A program made the translations under genes and the position numbers. 64,000 nucleotides of DNA. Origin: JACVRW01 sp963820315. GTDB taxonomy: Bacteria > Actinomycetota > Thermoleophilia > Solirubrobacterales > Thermoleophilaceae. Positions 19,121-28,936 of the stretch are shown piece by piece (within the stretch, counting starts at the first letter, position 1; each line of letters opens with the position of its first letter). The notes under the pieces were generated by a model. That model was not told where the DNA came from. It made no database searches and saw nothing but the letters and a program-made list of their open reading frames with translations. Location of the stretch: NCBI GenBank assembly GCA_963820315.1, contig CAWFZK010000020.1, forward strand, positions 97,815 to 161,814, read 5' to 3'.

Positions 19121-19978
19121 GTGGAGTTCATTCAGCCGACGAGCTGGGACGAGGCCCTAGCGGCGAAGTCCGCCTTCCCGGCGGGGATGCCGATCGCCGG
19201 CGGGACGGATGTGATGGTCGAGCTGAACTTCGACCGCGCCCGGCCGGACGCCATCATCGACCTCACGCGCGTGCGCGAGCTGCGCGAGCTGGGGGAGGAG
19301 GAGGGCCTGATCAGGATCGGTGCCGGTGTCACCTACGCCCGCGTGATCTCGGCGCTCGGCGAGCGGCTGCCCGGGCTCGCGATGGCCGCGCGCACGATCG
19401 GCTCGCCCCAGATCCGCAACCGCGGCACCGTGGGCGGGAACCTCGGCGCGGCGTCGCCCGCGGGCGACTCGCACCCGCCGCTCGTCGCCGCCCGCGCCGA
19501 GGTCGAGCTGGCGTCGAGCCGCGGGCGGCGGCGCGTTGCGGTGCGCGAGTTCTATGCCGGGCCGAAGCAGAACGTCGCGGCGGACGACGAGCTGATCGCC
19601 GCGATCCTGGTCGCACCCGCGGCCGGCCCGGAGCAGTTCTCCAAGATCGGCACCCGCAACGCGATGGTGATCGCGGCCTGCTCGTTCGCGCTCGCGATCG
19701 ATCCGGTGGCGCGACGTGTCGGCACCGGGATCGGCTCTGCCGGGCCGACGCCGCTGGCGGCGCGCGAGGCGGAGGAGTTCCTGGAGGGCGTGCTCGGCGA
19801 GAGCGACGGCTGGGACGCGCCCGTCGCGCTCGGCGAGGCGGCCGTCGAGCGCTTCGGCGAGCTGGTGGCGGCCGCCGCGCGCCCGATCGACGACGTCCGC
19901 AGCAGCGCGGCCTACCGGCGCGAGGCGCTGCGCGTGCTCGCCCGGCGCACGCTCGGCTGGGCCCGAGGTGTCGCCTGA
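19121..19978 (+). CDS. Xanthine dehydrogenase-family FAD-binding subunit
   Basis: The 285-residue CoxM/XdhB-type flavoprotein subunit transfers electrons from the 2Fe-2S subunit to NAD or another acceptor. The FAD-binding motifs are visible: AGGTDVMVELNF near residue 27, and TIGSPQIRNRGTVGGNLGAA about 60 residues later. A CO-dehydrogenase flavoprotein C-terminal domain follows. The GTG start lies 12 bases after ppk2. The stop overlaps the next start as TGATG. The subunit order FAD, Fe-S, Mo is that of the CO-dehydrogenase/xanthine-dehydrogenase class, and the downstream uricase supports xanthine as substrate. Confidence 0.88.
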   Translation: MEFIQPTSWDEALAAKSAFPAGMPIAGGTDVMVELNFDRARPDAIIDLTRVRELRELGEEEGLIRIGAGVTYARVISALGERLPGLAMAARTIGSPQIRNRGTVGGNLGAASPAGDSHPPLVAARAEVELASSRGRRRVAVREFYAGPKQNVAADDELIAAILVAPAAGPEQFSKIGTRNAMVIAACSFALAIDPVARRVGTGIGSAGPTPLAAREAEEFLEGVLGESDGWDAPVALGEAAVERFGELVAAAARPIDDVRSSAAYRREALRVLARRTLGWARGVA

Positions 19979-20448
19979 TGCGCGTGCGCTGCACGGTCAA
20001 CGGCGAGCGGCGCGAGGCCGACGGCGTCTGGGAGGGCGAGAGCCTGCTGTACGTGCTGCGCGAGCGTCTCGGCCTGCCGGGCTCGAAGAATGCCTGCGAG
20101 CAGGGCGAGTGCGGCTCGTGCTCGGTCTATCTGGACGGCGAGCTCGTCTGCGCCTGCCTCGTGCTGGCCGGCCAGGCCGAGGGCCGCGAGGTCGTGACGG
20201 TCGAGGGGCTTGTGGACGGCGGGGACGAGCTGCACCCGATCCAGCAGGCCTTCCTCGACGCGGGGGCGGTGCAATGCGGCTTCTGCACGCCCGGGCTCAT
20301 CATCGCCACCCACGACCTGCTCGAGCGCGACCCCGAGCCGAGCGAGGCGGTCGTGCGCGAGGCGCTCGCCGGGAACCTCTGCCGCTGCACCGGCTACGAG
20401 AAGATCCTCGACGCCGTGCGGCTCGCGAGCGAGAGGCGCGTCGCGTGA
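19978..20448 (+). CDS. Xanthine dehydrogenase-family 2Fe-2S subunit
   Basis: This 156-residue small subunit has two [2Fe-2S] clusters. The plant-ferredoxin-type cluster is in CEQGECGSCSVYLDGELVCAC, and the second, helical-domain cluster in CGFCTPGLI and GNLCRCTGYEK. The protein carries electrons from the molybdenum site to FAD. It starts inside the previous stop (TGATG) and overlaps the large subunit as GTGA, so the three subunits are translationally coupled. Confidence 0.9.
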   Translation: MRVRCTVNGERREADGVWEGESLLYVLRERLGLPGSKNACEQGECGSCSVYLDGELVCACLVLAGQAEGREVVTVEGLVDGGDELHPIQQAFLDAGAVQCGFCTPGLIIATHDLLERDPEPSEAVVREALAGNLCRCTGYEKILDAVRLASERRVA

Positions 20449-22679
20449 GCGACGCCGCTCCCGTTGTCGCGCCTCCGGCAGACGGCGTCGGCGCGAGCCC
20501 GGCGCGCCCGGACGGCACGCCGAAGGTGATGGGCCAGTTCGCCTATGCGTCGGATCTGTGGGCGGACGGCATGCTCTGGGGGACGACCCTCCGCAGCCCG
20601 CACCCGTATGCGCGCCTGCGCGGCCTCGACAGCTCGCGGGCGCTGGCGCTGCCGGGAGTGCGCGCGATCCTCACCCACGAGGACGTGCCGGGCCGCAAGA
20701 CCTACGGCCTCGAGGTGCCCGATCAGCCGGTGCTCGCCATGGACGTCGTCCGCTATCAGGGCGAGCCCGTCGCGATCGTGGCGGCCGACCATCCCGAGAC
20801 CGCGCGCCGCGCGGCGGAGCTGATCGAGGTGGACTACGAGCCGCTCGAGCCGCTCGTCGACATGGACCGGGCTGTCGAGGTCGACGAGCCGCGCCTGCAC
20901 GAGGGCGGCAACGTGCTGCGGCGCATCCACGTGCGCCACGGCGACGTCGCGGCCGCGCAGCCCGAGGCCGACGTCGTCGTTGAGGGCGAGTACGAGCTCG
21001 GCATGCAGGACCAGGCGTTCCTCGGCCCCGAGTCCGGGCTCGCGATCCCGGCCGAGGACGGTGGAGTCGACCTCTACGTGGCGACCCAGTGGCTCCACGT
21101 CGACCGCAACCAGATCGCCTCCAGCCTGGGGCTGGCCCCCGACAAGGTGCGCCTGACGCTCTCGGGCGTGGGAGGCGCGTTCGGCGGCCGCGAGGACCTC
21201 TCGATGCAGACGCACGCGTGCATGCTCGCCCTGCACACCAGCCGGCCGGTCAAGATGGTCTACCAGCGCGAGGAGTCGTTCTTCGGGCACGTCCACCGGC
21301 ATCCAGCGCGCCTGCGCTACGAGCACGGCGCGAGCCGCGACGGGAAGCTCGTCTTCGTGCGGGCGCGCATCGTGCTCGACGGCGGGGCCTACGCGTCGAG
21401 CTCGCGCGCCGTCTGCCACAACGCCGCCTCGATGGGCGTCGGCCCCTACGAGTGCCCGAACGCCGAGCTCGACACCTACACCGTCTACACGAACAACCCG
21501 CCCTGCGGAGCCATGCGCGGCTTCGGCGCGGTCCAGGTCTGCTTCGCCTACGAGGCCCAGATGGACAAGCTCGCCGCGGCCCTCGACCTCCACCCGCTCG
21601 AGCTGAGGCGGCGGAACGCGGTCGACACCGGGTCGAGCCTGCCCACCGGCCAGCTGCTCGACGGCCCCGCGCCCGTGGCGCGGCTGCTCGACGAGCTGGC
21701 GGAGATGCCGCTGCCCGACCCCCCGCCCGAGCACGGGCGCGACCTGCGCGAGCTGCCCGGCGGCGTGTCGAACACAACGCACGGCGAGGGCCTGCGGCGC
21801 GGCGTGGGCTACGCGGCCGGCCTCAAGAACATCGGCTTCTCCCACGGCTTCGACGACTACTCGACCGCGCGCGTGCGCGTATCGGTCGCGAGCGGGGAGC
21901 CGCAGGTCGAGGTCCACACCGCCGCCTGCGAGGTGGGCCAGGGTGGCATCACCGTCCACGCCCAGATCGCGCGCGACGTCCTCGGGATCGAGCGCGTGAT
22001 CGTACTGCCGGCGGACACCCAGGTCGGCAACGCCGGGTCGTCATCGGCGTCGCGGCAGACCTGGTTCACGGGCGGCGCGGTCCTGCTCGCCTGCGAGGCG
22101 GTGCGTGACGCTCTGCTCGAGCGGGCGGCGGGCGACGAGCTCCCGCTCGCCGACGTGATCGGCGACGAGCCGATCGAGCGGACGCGCGAGTATCGCCCGC
22201 GCGTGACCGAGCCGCTCGACGAGAACGGCCAGGGCAACTCGCATCTCAGCTTCTGCTTCGCAGCGCACCGGGCGGTGGTCGACGTCGATGTCGAGCTCGG
22301 GCTCGTCCGGGTCGTTGAGATCGCGACGGCACAGGACGTCGGCAGGGCCATGAACCCGCTCGCCGTGGAGGGTCAGATCGAAGGGGGCATCGCGCAGGGC
22401 CTCGGCCTGGCGCTGATGGAGGAGATCCAGGTCTCCGAGGGCCAGGTGCGCAATCCCTCCTTCACGGACTACCTGATCCCGACGATCCTCGACATGCCGC
22501 CGGTGCGGAGCCGCATCCTCGAGCTCGCCCAGCCCGAGGCGCCCTACGGGCTCAACGGAATCGCCGAGGCGCCCACGGTCTCGTCGACCCCGGCGATCGT
22601 CGCCGCGATCCGCGACGCGTGCGGGCGCCCGCTCACGCGCGTGCCGGTGCGCCCGGACGACATCCTGGGCCTGACATGA
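20445..22679 (+). CDS. Xanthine dehydrogenase-family molybdenum-binding subunit
   Basis: The 744-residue catalytic subunit binds the molybdopterin-cytosine-dinucleotide cofactor. Features seen are the a/b hammerhead domain after an N-terminal RPDGTPKVMGQFAYASDL, the Mo-pterin segments GVGGAFGGREDL and PCGAMRGFGAVQ, and near the C-terminus NGIAEAPTVSS with the likely catalytic Glu. Xanthine is the likely substrate because the uricase, hydroxyisourate hydrolase and allantoate amidohydrolase genes follow directly. Sequence alone does not exclude other hydroxylases, such as those for nicotinate or aldehydes. It overlaps the next gene by four bases (ATGA). Confidence 0.88.
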   Translation: MSDAAPVVAPPADGVGASPARPDGTPKVMGQFAYASDLWADGMLWGTTLRSPHPYARLRGLDSSRALALPGVRAILTHEDVPGRKTYGLEVPDQPVLAMDVVRYQGEPVAIVAADHPETARRAAELIEVDYEPLEPLVDMDRAVEVDEPRLHEGGNVLRRIHVRHGDVAAAQPEADVVVEGEYELGMQDQAFLGPESGLAIPAEDGGVDLYVATQWLHVDRNQIASSLGLAPDKVRLTLSGVGGAFGGREDLSMQTHACMLALHTSRPVKMVYQREESFFGHVHRHPARLRYEHGASRDGKLVFVRARIVLDGGAYASSSRAVCHNAASMGVGPYECPNAELDTYTVYTNNPPCGAMRGFGAVQVCFAYEAQMDKLAAALDLHPLELRRRNAVDTGSSLPTGQLLDGPAPVARLLDELAEMPLPDPPPEHGRDLRELPGGVSNTTHGEGLRRGVGYAAGLKNIGFSHGFDDYSTARVRVSVASGEPQVEVHTAACEVGQGGITVHAQIARDVLGIERVIVLPADTQVGNAGSSSASRQTWFTGGAVLLACEAVRDALLERAAGDELPLADVIGDEPIERTREYRPRVTEPLDENGQGNSHLSFCFAAHRAVVDVDVELGLVRVVEIATAQDVGRAMNPLAVEGQIEGGIAQGLGLALMEEIQVSEGQVRNPSFTDYLIPTILDMPPVRSRILELAQPEAPYGLNGIAEAPTVSSTPAIVAAIRDACGRPLTRVPVRPDDILGLT

Positions 22680-24083
22680 CGAGCATCGGCGAACTCGGCC
22701 GGCTCGACCGCGACGCGTTCGTCGCCGAGGTCGGCTTCGCCTTCGAGTCGTCTCCCTGGGTCGCCGAGGCGGCCTGGGATGAGCGCCCGTTCGGCTCTGT
22801 CGAAGAGCTCCACGCCGCGATGGTCCGGGCGGTCGAGCGCGCGCCCGAGGAGCGCCAGCTCGCCCTGATCCGGGCGCATCCGGAGCTGGCCGGCTCAGAG
22901 GTCCTCACGCCGGCGTCGGCCGCCGAGCAGGCCGCCGCCGGGCTCGACCGGCGGGACGGCGAGGAGCGGGCCCGGCTCGAGCGGGCGCTCGCCGCCTACC
23001 GCGAGCGCTTCGGCTTCCCCTTCGTCGTCTGCGTGCGCGAGCACACCCCGGCCGGCATCGTCGCCGGCGCCGAGGAGCGCCTCGGCCGCTCGCCGGACGA
23101 GGAGCGGGCCACGGCGCTCGCCGAGATCGCGAAGATCGCCGCGCTGCGGCTCGAGGACCGCGTGGGGGACGGGATCGACTACGAGATCAGCTACGGCAAG
23201 GCGTCCGTGCCCGTCTTCCGCCACTTCGCCACGCCGCTCGCGGGCCTGCCGGAGGTGCCCGAGTCCGCCTTCCGCGGGCGCGACAACGTGCTGTTCGCCA
23301 ACGAGATCACGGTGGAGGTGTTCGGAGACAACTTCCTGCCCGCCTACACGCGCGGCGACAACTCGAGCGTGGTTGCCACCGACTCGATGAAGAACTTCAT
23401 CCTGAGCCAGGCGCGCGACTACGAGGGGGCGACGCTCGAGGGCTACCTGGGCCTGCTCGGGAGCGGCTTCCTCGAGCGCTACGAGCAGATGCACGAGGTC
23501 CGCGTGAGCGGGCGCGAGCTCCCCTTCGACGCCGCGCAGGTCCCCGGCTGAGGGTGGCTTCGATGCGAGCAGGGTGCTCCGCCGGCGCGGGCCGGGCGAG
23601 CACTCGGTCGCGGCGCTCCGCTACGGCCGCGGCGAGGGCGGCGCCGAGCTGCGCGAGCAGCGCAGCGGGCGCGTGGAGATGGAGCTGCTGAAGGTGGAGG
23701 GGAGCGCCTTCACGCGCTTCGTGCGCGACGAGTACACGACGCTCCCCGAGCGCTCGGACCGGCCGCTGTTCATCCTGCTGGACGTGCACTGGAGCTACGC
23801 CGATCCGCAGGATGCGCTCGGCGAGACGCCGGCCCGCTACATCGCCGGCGAGCAGGCGCGCGACGTGTGCGCGGCGGTCTTCGACGAGCTCGTGAGCGAG
23901 TCGATCCAGCAGCTCGTGCACGTGATGGGGCGGCGCCTGCTCGAGCGCTACCCCGGCATGCGCTCGGTCGAGCTGGCCGCCCGCAACATGACGCGCGACC
24001 CCTACGGAGACGACCGCAAGGTCTTCGTGCCGCCCTTCCCGGCCTTCGGGACGATCACGCTGAAGATGACGCGGAGCGGATGA
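22676..24083 (+). pseudogene. pucL: OHCU decarboxylase-uricase fusion, interrupted by one frameshift
   Basis: The N-terminal 165 residues are OHCU decarboxylase (IRAHPELAGSE, then RFGFPFVVCVREHT), making allantoin. They are followed by uricase (SYGKASVPVFRHF, NFLPAYTRGDNSSVVATDSM), the same order as B. subtilis PucL. At about 23542-23548 the frame meets TGA. The uricase continues one frame over (PAEGGFDASRV) through FTRFVRDEYTTLPE and RNMTRDPYGDD to the TGA at 24083. Deleting one base restores about 468 residues in one frame. The gap falls where PucL has a variable linker, so the fusion is real and the stop is probably a sequence error. Confidence 0.82.
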
Positions 24084-24442
24084 CGCCGGCCGGCAAGCTC
24101 ACAACGCACGTGCTCGACACCGCCCGCGGGTGCCCGGCCGAGGGCCTGGCCGTCCAGTTGTTCAGGCACGAGGCCGGCGAGCGGGAGCGCGTGACGACGG
24201 CGCGCACCAACGCCGACGGGCGCACCGACGAGCCGCTGCTCGGCCCCGGCGAGCTCCGCGCGGGGTCGTATGAGCTCGTGTTCGACGTCGGCGCTTACTT
24301 CGCCGGCACCGGGCTCGCGTCCGAGGACGAGCCCTTCCTCGGGCTCGTTCCCGTGCGCTTCGGCGTCGCCGATCCGGATGCGAGCTATCACGTCCCGCTG
24401 CTCGTTTCGCCCTGGTCCTACAGCACCTACCGTGGGAGCTGA
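24080..24442 (+). CDS. pucM: Hydroxyisourate hydrolase
   Basis: This 120-residue transthyretin-family enzyme hydrolyses 5-hydroxyisourate to OHCU. It has the signature LTTHVLDTARGCPAEGLAV at the N-terminus, an internal Arg (RTNADGRTDEPLL), and the diagnostic C-terminal tail YSTYRGS. Its length equals the family's usual 110-120 residues and no signal peptide is present. The ATG overlaps the uricase stop (ATGA), so the urate-to-allantoin enzymes are made in one coupled block. Confidence 0.92.
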   Translation: MTPAGKLTTHVLDTARGCPAEGLAVQLFRHEAGERERVTTARTNADGRTDEPLLGPGELRAGSYELVFDVGAYFAGTGLASEDEPFLGLVPVRFGVADPDASYHVPLLVSPWSYSTYRGS

Positions 24443-24461
24443 CGGCGGCGCGCGGGCGGTG

Positions 24462-25661
24462 ATGGAGCGGGCGGAGCTGCTCGCCCGCTGCAGCGACGAG
24501 CCGGGCCGCATCACACGCCTCTACGGGACCCCCGCGCACGCGTCCGCGAGCGACGCCCTCGCGGGTTGGATGAGCGCGGCCGGGATGAGCGTCGAGCGCG
24601 ACGCGGTCGGCAACCTGATCGGGCGTGTCGAGGGCGAGCGGCCCGACGCGCCGGCGCTTGTGCTCGGCTCCCACTTCGACAGCGTCCGCGACGCCGGGCG
24701 CTGGGACGGAACGCTCGGCGTGCTCGTGGCGATCGCGGTGGCCGAGCGGATCAGCGCGGCCGGGCGACGCCCCGCGTTGCCGCTCGAGATCGTGGCCTTC
24801 GCGGACGAGGAGGGCACCCGCTTCGGGACCGCCTTCCTCGGCAGCGCGGTGCTCAGCGGCCGCTTCGACGCCGCCGAGCTCACCCGCGTCGACGCGGCCG
24901 GCGTGTCGCTGGAAGACGCGATCCGCGACTCCGGTGGCGATCCGGCGGGCCTTGGCGCCGCCGCGCGGGCGCCGGGCTCGCTCGCCGGCTACGTCGAGGT
25001 GCACATCGAGCAGGGACCGGTGCTCGACGACAGCGACGTCGCGCTCGGCGTGGTCACCGCGATCGCCGGCCAGACCCGCGCCGCGCTGCGCTTCGGCGGC
25101 GTCCCGGGACACGCGGGGACGGTCCCGATGGAGCTTCGCCACGACGCGCTCTGCGCCGCCGCCGAGGTGGTGCTGGCGGCGGAGGCGCTCGCGCGCGAGT
25201 CGCCGCCGCTCGTCGCGACCGTCGGCCGGCTCGCGCTGGCGCCGGGCGCGCCGAACGTGATCCCGGGCTCGGCCGAGCTCAGCCTCGACGTGCGCCATCC
25301 CGACGACGCCCAGCGCGCCGCCGCCGTCGAGCAGCTGCGCGAGCGCGCCGAGCGGGCCGCCGAGGCACGCGCTGTCGGCCTCGAGTGGGAGGAGCTCCTC
25401 GATCAGCCCGCGGTCGGCTGCGATCCCGAGCTGAGCGAGCGGATGGTCCGGGCGGTCGCGGCCGTGGGGCTGCGTCCCCTGCGGTTGCCGAGCGGCGCCG
25501 GCCACGATGCGGCCGTCATGGCTGCAATCGCGCCGGTGGCGATGCTGTTCGTCCGCTGCGCGGGAGGTGTGAGCCATCACCCCGGCGAGTCGGTGAGCGA
25601 GGCCGACGTCGCCCTCGCCGTGGACGCGCTCGCCGCCTTCGTGGAGGATCTCGCGCCATGA
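24462..25661 (+). CDS. Allantoate amidohydrolase / N-carbamoyl-amino-acid hydrolase (M20)
   Basis: The 399-residue M20-family metallohydrolase has the metal ligands in GSHFDSVRDAGRWDGTLGV and DEEGTRFG, HIEQGPVL, the dimerisation-domain motif GGVPGHAGT, and a C-terminal GVSHHPGE. This set is shared by allantoate amidohydrolases and N-carbamoyl-L-amino-acid hydrolases; the uricase context favours allantoate. Start: ATG 24462 is taken. In-frame GTG codons at 24432 (overlapping the previous gene by 11 bases) and 24459 are also possible. An allantoinase to supply allantoate is not in the window. Confidence 0.85.
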   Translation: MERAELLARCSDEPGRITRLYGTPAHASASDALAGWMSAAGMSVERDAVGNLIGRVEGERPDAPALVLGSHFDSVRDAGRWDGTLGVLVAIAVAERISAAGRRPALPLEIVAFADEEGTRFGTAFLGSAVLSGRFDAAELTRVDAAGVSLEDAIRDSGGDPAGLGAAARAPGSLAGYVEVHIEQGPVLDDSDVALGVVTAIAGQTRAALRFGGVPGHAGTVPMELRHDALCAAAEVVLAAEALARESPPLVATVGRLALAPGAPNVIPGSAELSLDVRHPDDAQRAAAVEQLRERAERAAEARAVGLEWEELLDQPAVGCDPELSERMVRAVAAVGLRPLRLPSGAGHDAAVMAAIAPVAMLFVRCAGGVSHHPGESVSEADVALAVDALAAFVEDLAP

Positions 25662-26080
25662 CCACGCTGCGAATCGAGGCCGGGCCGTTCCAGTTCAGCG
25701 CGCGCATGGAGGAGGAGAGCGCACCCGAGACCTGTGCGGCGTTCCTGCGGCTGCTGCCGTTCGAGAGCAAGCTGATCCACGTCCGCTGGAGCGGCGAGTC
25801 GTGCTGGGTCCCGATGGGGGACTTCGAGACCAACCTGGAGTTCGAGAACCACACGAGCCACCCGGCGCCCGGTCAGATCCTGTGGTACCCGGGCGGCTTC
25901 AGCGAGACGGAGATCCTGTTCCCGTACGGCGGCTGCCGCTTCGCCTCGATCGTCGGCCAGCTCGCGGGCAACCATTTCCTCACCGTGGACGGCGGCGGGG
26001 AGGAGCTGAAGGAACTCGGCCGGCTGACGCTGTGGGAGGGTGCCCAGCCGATCGGCTTCTTCGCGGATTCGCCCGGCTAG
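25658..26080 (+). CDS. DUF3830 cyclophilin-like protein
   Basis: The 140-residue protein is of the DUF3830 family, whose members have a cyclophilin-like beta-barrel and no established activity. Visible features are EESAPETCAAFLRLLPFESK, a central HPAPGQILWYPGG, and FPYGGCRFASIVGQLAGNHF. The ATG overlaps the amidohydrolase stop (ATGA). Its constant position behind ureide or hydantoin hydrolases suggests a role in handling a purine- or pyrimidine-derived intermediate, but nothing catalytic can be named. Confidence 0.7.
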   Translation: MTTLRIEAGPFQFSARMEEESAPETCAAFLRLLPFESKLIHVRWSGESCWVPMGDFETNLEFENHTSHPAPGQILWYPGGFSETEILFPYGGCRFASIVGQLAGNHFLTVDGGGEELKELGRLTLWEGAQPIGFFADSPG

Positions 26081-26134
26081 TTCAGCCGTGATACGTTCGC
26101 GCCCCGCCTGGCAACGCAGGGCGAAAGGAGGCTC

Positions 26135-27393
26135 GTGGCCGGTTACTCACCGAACGGCGACGGCGAGCTCCAGCGCGAGTTCGTCGAAGAGTGGCGCAAC
26201 AACGCGTACGGCTGCTTCTCGTCCGGGCACAAGTTCTGTCGCGAGGTGTGTCCTGTCATGCAGGTCACCCGCAACGAGAACCACACGCCCACCTCGTTCC
26301 ACGCCATCGATCGTCGCGATGGAGAAGGGGCTCGTCTCCGTCGAGGACGTGGCCGACGACTTCGTCCACTGCACGCAGTGCGGCGCCTGCGAGCTGCGCT
26401 GCCCGAACACGCTCTTCACCGGCGACTTCTACCGCCACCGCACGCGCACCGTCGACGTCGTCAAGGCGATGCGCGCCCTGATGGTCGCGACCGGCAACGA
26501 GCGCGAGGGCTGGAAGCTCTGGAACGAGCGGCTCGCCGAGGGGACCAACGAGCCGGTGCTCGGCGACGTGCCGGTCAGCCAGGAGCACGTGCGCGACTGG
26601 GCCGAGGGGCTCGGCCTGCCCGACGGGCGGCGAGACGATCCTGTTCGTCGACTGCGAGGCGGCCTTCTACCGGACCTCCTACAGCCGCGCGTTCGCGCTG
26701 CTGCTGCAGAAGGCGGGCGTCGAGTTCGGCCTCATGCGCGAGCAGTGGTGCTGCGGCGGGCCGGCTGCGGAGATGGGCTACGTCGACCTCGCGCGCAAGC
26801 ACGCCGAGCACAACGTCGCGGACTGGCGGGCGGTGGGGGCGAAGCGCATCCTCGCGCCCGACCCGCACGACTACATCGCCTTCACCGAGGACTATCCCAA
26901 GCTGTTCGGCGACGACTACGACTTCGAGATCGTGCTCGGGGTCGAGCTGATCGCCGAGCTCGTGCGCGACGGCCGGCTCGAGCTCACCCGGCCGATCGAG
27001 CGCACCGTCACCTACCACGACCCCTGCCGGCTCAACAAGCGCAAGGGCGTCCACGAGCCGCCGCGCGAGCTGCTGCGCGCCATCCCCGGCCTCACCTTCA
27101 AGGACGTCGACCACGTGACGCAGTGGTCGTACTGCTCGGGCGGCGGTGGCGGGCTGCCGATCGAGAAGCCGGAGATCACGGCCGAGATCAGCCGCCGGCG
27201 CGTCGAGCGCGCCGAGCGGCTCGAGGTCGACACGCTCGTGAGCGCCTGCCCGTGGTCCGAGCGGCCGCTGTCGGAGGCGGGGGACGGGACGCTCGAGGTG
27301 GCCGACCTGTTCGAGCTGGTCGCGGAGTCGGCCGGGATCGAGGTCGGCGGCACGACGCGCGGCCCGGCCGCCGCGGCGGAGGGGATGCAGTGA
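26135..27393 (+). pseudogene. GlcF/LutA-type Fe-S oxidoreductase subunit, interrupted by two frameshifts
   Basis: It starts at GTG 26135 behind AAAGGAG. The N-terminus has cysteine motifs SSGHKFCREVCPVMQ and, after the first break, CTQCGACELRCPNTLF for two [4Fe-4S] clusters. CCG-type domains follow (EQWCCGGPAAEMGY, and YCSGGGGGLP as a degenerate second copy). The frame is lost near 26303-26312 and again near 26626-26631. Each break is repaired by deleting one base, giving about 418 residues. It overlaps the FAD oxidase (GTGA). The pair resembles glycolate or D-lactate oxidase subunits (GlcF/GlcD). Glyoxylate or glycolate from ureidoglycolate would fit the upstream ureide genes, but that is inference. 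Confidence 0.75.
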
Positions 27394-28904
27394 GCGTCGC
27401 CTACAAGAGCGCCGTCGACGAGGGCGTGATCGACGAGCTGCGCGCGATCATCGGCGACGACAACCGCGTGCTGCCCGGCCTCAGCTCGCGCGTCAACCGC
27501 ACGCGCGTGCCGGCGCCGTTCCCGGTCCATCGCTGGGCCGAGTTCATGCCGGACGTGGCGGTGCTGCCCAGCTCCGCCGAGGAGGTCTCCGAGGTCGTCA
27601 AGCTCGCCAACCGGCTGCGCATCCCCGTCGTCCCGCGTGCCGGCGGCACGGGGCTCTCGGACGGCGCGGTCCCGCTGCGCGGCGGCATCTGCGTGGACGT
27701 GAAGCTCATGAACAAGATCCACGAGATCGACCTCGAGGACCGCTGTGTGACCGTCGGCCCGGGCATCAACATGCTCAAGCTGAACGAGGAGCTGCGCCCG
27801 TACGGCGTCTTCTATCCCGACGACCCCGCCTCCTACCCGTGCTCGCTCGTCGGCGGCCGGATCGGCACCGGCGGCTGGTCGCTGCTCGGCTCGCGCTTCG
27901 GCCACACGCGCGACCTCGTGATCTCGATGGAGGTCGTGCTGCCGACAGGCGAGATCGTCGAGATCGGCGAGGGCGGGGGGCGCAAGCTGCGCAAGTCGTC
28001 CACCGGGCTCACGCTGAAGCAGCTGTTCACGGGCCACCAGGGCACGCTCGGGATCACGACCGAGGCGACGCTCGAGCTCGTGCCCAAGCCGGAGCTCGAG
28101 TTCGCGGCGTTCTTCGCCTTCGACGACTACATGAAGGCCTACCGCACGACCGCCGCGCTCACGCGCTCGGGGCTCGCCACGCTCGCCGGCGTCGTGCTCT
28201 TCGACGAGTGGAAGCTGCGCTATCTCCGCCGCGACGACGAGGCTTACATCCCGCAGCCGGACTCGGTCAAGGCCGTCGTGGCGGTCGCCATGTACGGCAC
28301 GCGCGCGGAGGTCGAGCCCGCCTCGAAGCGGGTGATGGAGCTCGGCCGCTCCGACGGCGGCAAGTATCTCGGCGACGAGATCTCCGAGGGCGACTGGGCC
28401 TCACGCCACGACCGCTACGCGACCCCGCTGCACGGGCGCACGCGCGAGGGCCAGGTGGTTCCGATGTCGTGGCACTGCGAGGACGCTGCGCTCAACTACT
28501 CGGTGCTGCCGCAGGTCCGCGAGGAATGGCACGCGATCGTGGAGCGCTACATCGAGCAGTACGGCATCTTCGACGACTGGGGGATGTTCGCCTACACGAG
28601 CGGCCCCCACAAGCCGTGGGGCGACTACCTGGTCGAGATCGACGTCGGGATCTGGGAGCAGAAGCTCGACGACGAGAACTGGGCCGGCTGGGTCGCCTGC
28701 AAGCGCGAGATCGCAGAGGTCGCGCTCAAGTACGGCGGCTCGATCACGGCCTGCCACGGCGCCACGCGCGAGGGCGACGCCGAGCTCGTGCCGACCGAGA
28801 TGGGCAGCGCCTGGGAGGTGGTCAAGCGCATCAAGGCGGCGCTCGACCCGAACAACATCATGAACCCCGGCAAGCAGATGATGGACGAGAGCTACGATGA
28901 TTAG
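27390..28904 (+). CDS. FAD-linked oxidase (GlcD/LldD-like, VAO family)
   Basis: This 504-residue flavoprotein has an FAD_binding_4 (PCMH-type) domain: VVPRAGGTGLSDGAVPLRGGI holds the FAD pyrophosphate-binding loop, and GTGGWSLLGSRFGHTRDLV the second conserved block. A long FAD-oxidase C-terminal domain ends with NNIMNPGKQM, the usual cap motif. It probably oxidises a 2-hydroxyacid and passes electrons to the neighbouring Fe-S protein, whose stop it overlaps. Substrate is not identifiable; glycolate, D-lactate and alkyl-dihydroxyacetone are family precedents. Confidence 0.82.
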   Translation: MSVAYKSAVDEGVIDELRAIIGDDNRVLPGLSSRVNRTRVPAPFPVHRWAEFMPDVAVLPSSAEEVSEVVKLANRLRIPVVPRAGGTGLSDGAVPLRGGICVDVKLMNKIHEIDLEDRCVTVGPGINMLKLNEELRPYGVFYPDDPASYPCSLVGGRIGTGGWSLLGSRFGHTRDLVISMEVVLPTGEIVEIGEGGGRKLRKSSTGLTLKQLFTGHQGTLGITTEATLELVPKPELEFAAFFAFDDYMKAYRTTAALTRSGLATLAGVVLFDEWKLRYLRRDDEAYIPQPDSVKAVVAVAMYGTRAEVEPASKRVMELGRSDGGKYLGDEISEGDWASRHDRYATPLHGRTREGQVVPMSWHCEDAALNYSVLPQVREEWHAIVERYIEQYGIFDDWGMFAYTSGPHKPWGDYLVEIDVGIWEQKLDDENWAGWVACKREIAEVALKYGGSITACHGATREGDAELVPTEMGSAWEVVKRIKAALDPNNIMNPGKQMMDESYDD

Positions 28905-28906
28905 AT

Positions 28907-28930
28907 CGGTTCGCACCGGTCGAACCGGTG
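28907..28930 (+). promoter_or_regulatory. Two overlapping, mutually exclusive hairpins
   Basis: CGGTTCG (28907-28913) pairs with CGAACCG (28921-28927), while CACCGGT (28914-28920) pairs with ACCGGTG (28924-28930). The second arm of one structure overlaps that of the other, so only one can form at a time. It fills the gap between the FAD oxidase stop and the next start. It could set the ratio of upstream to downstream product, or be a dyad operator. Confidence 0.35.
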
Positions 28931-28936
28931 TCCGCA

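Noticed and set aside
23549..23551. True stop separating decarboxylase and uricase genes
   Set aside because: The first frame already contains half of uricase, and the second half continues in another frame directly after; one extra base explains it better.
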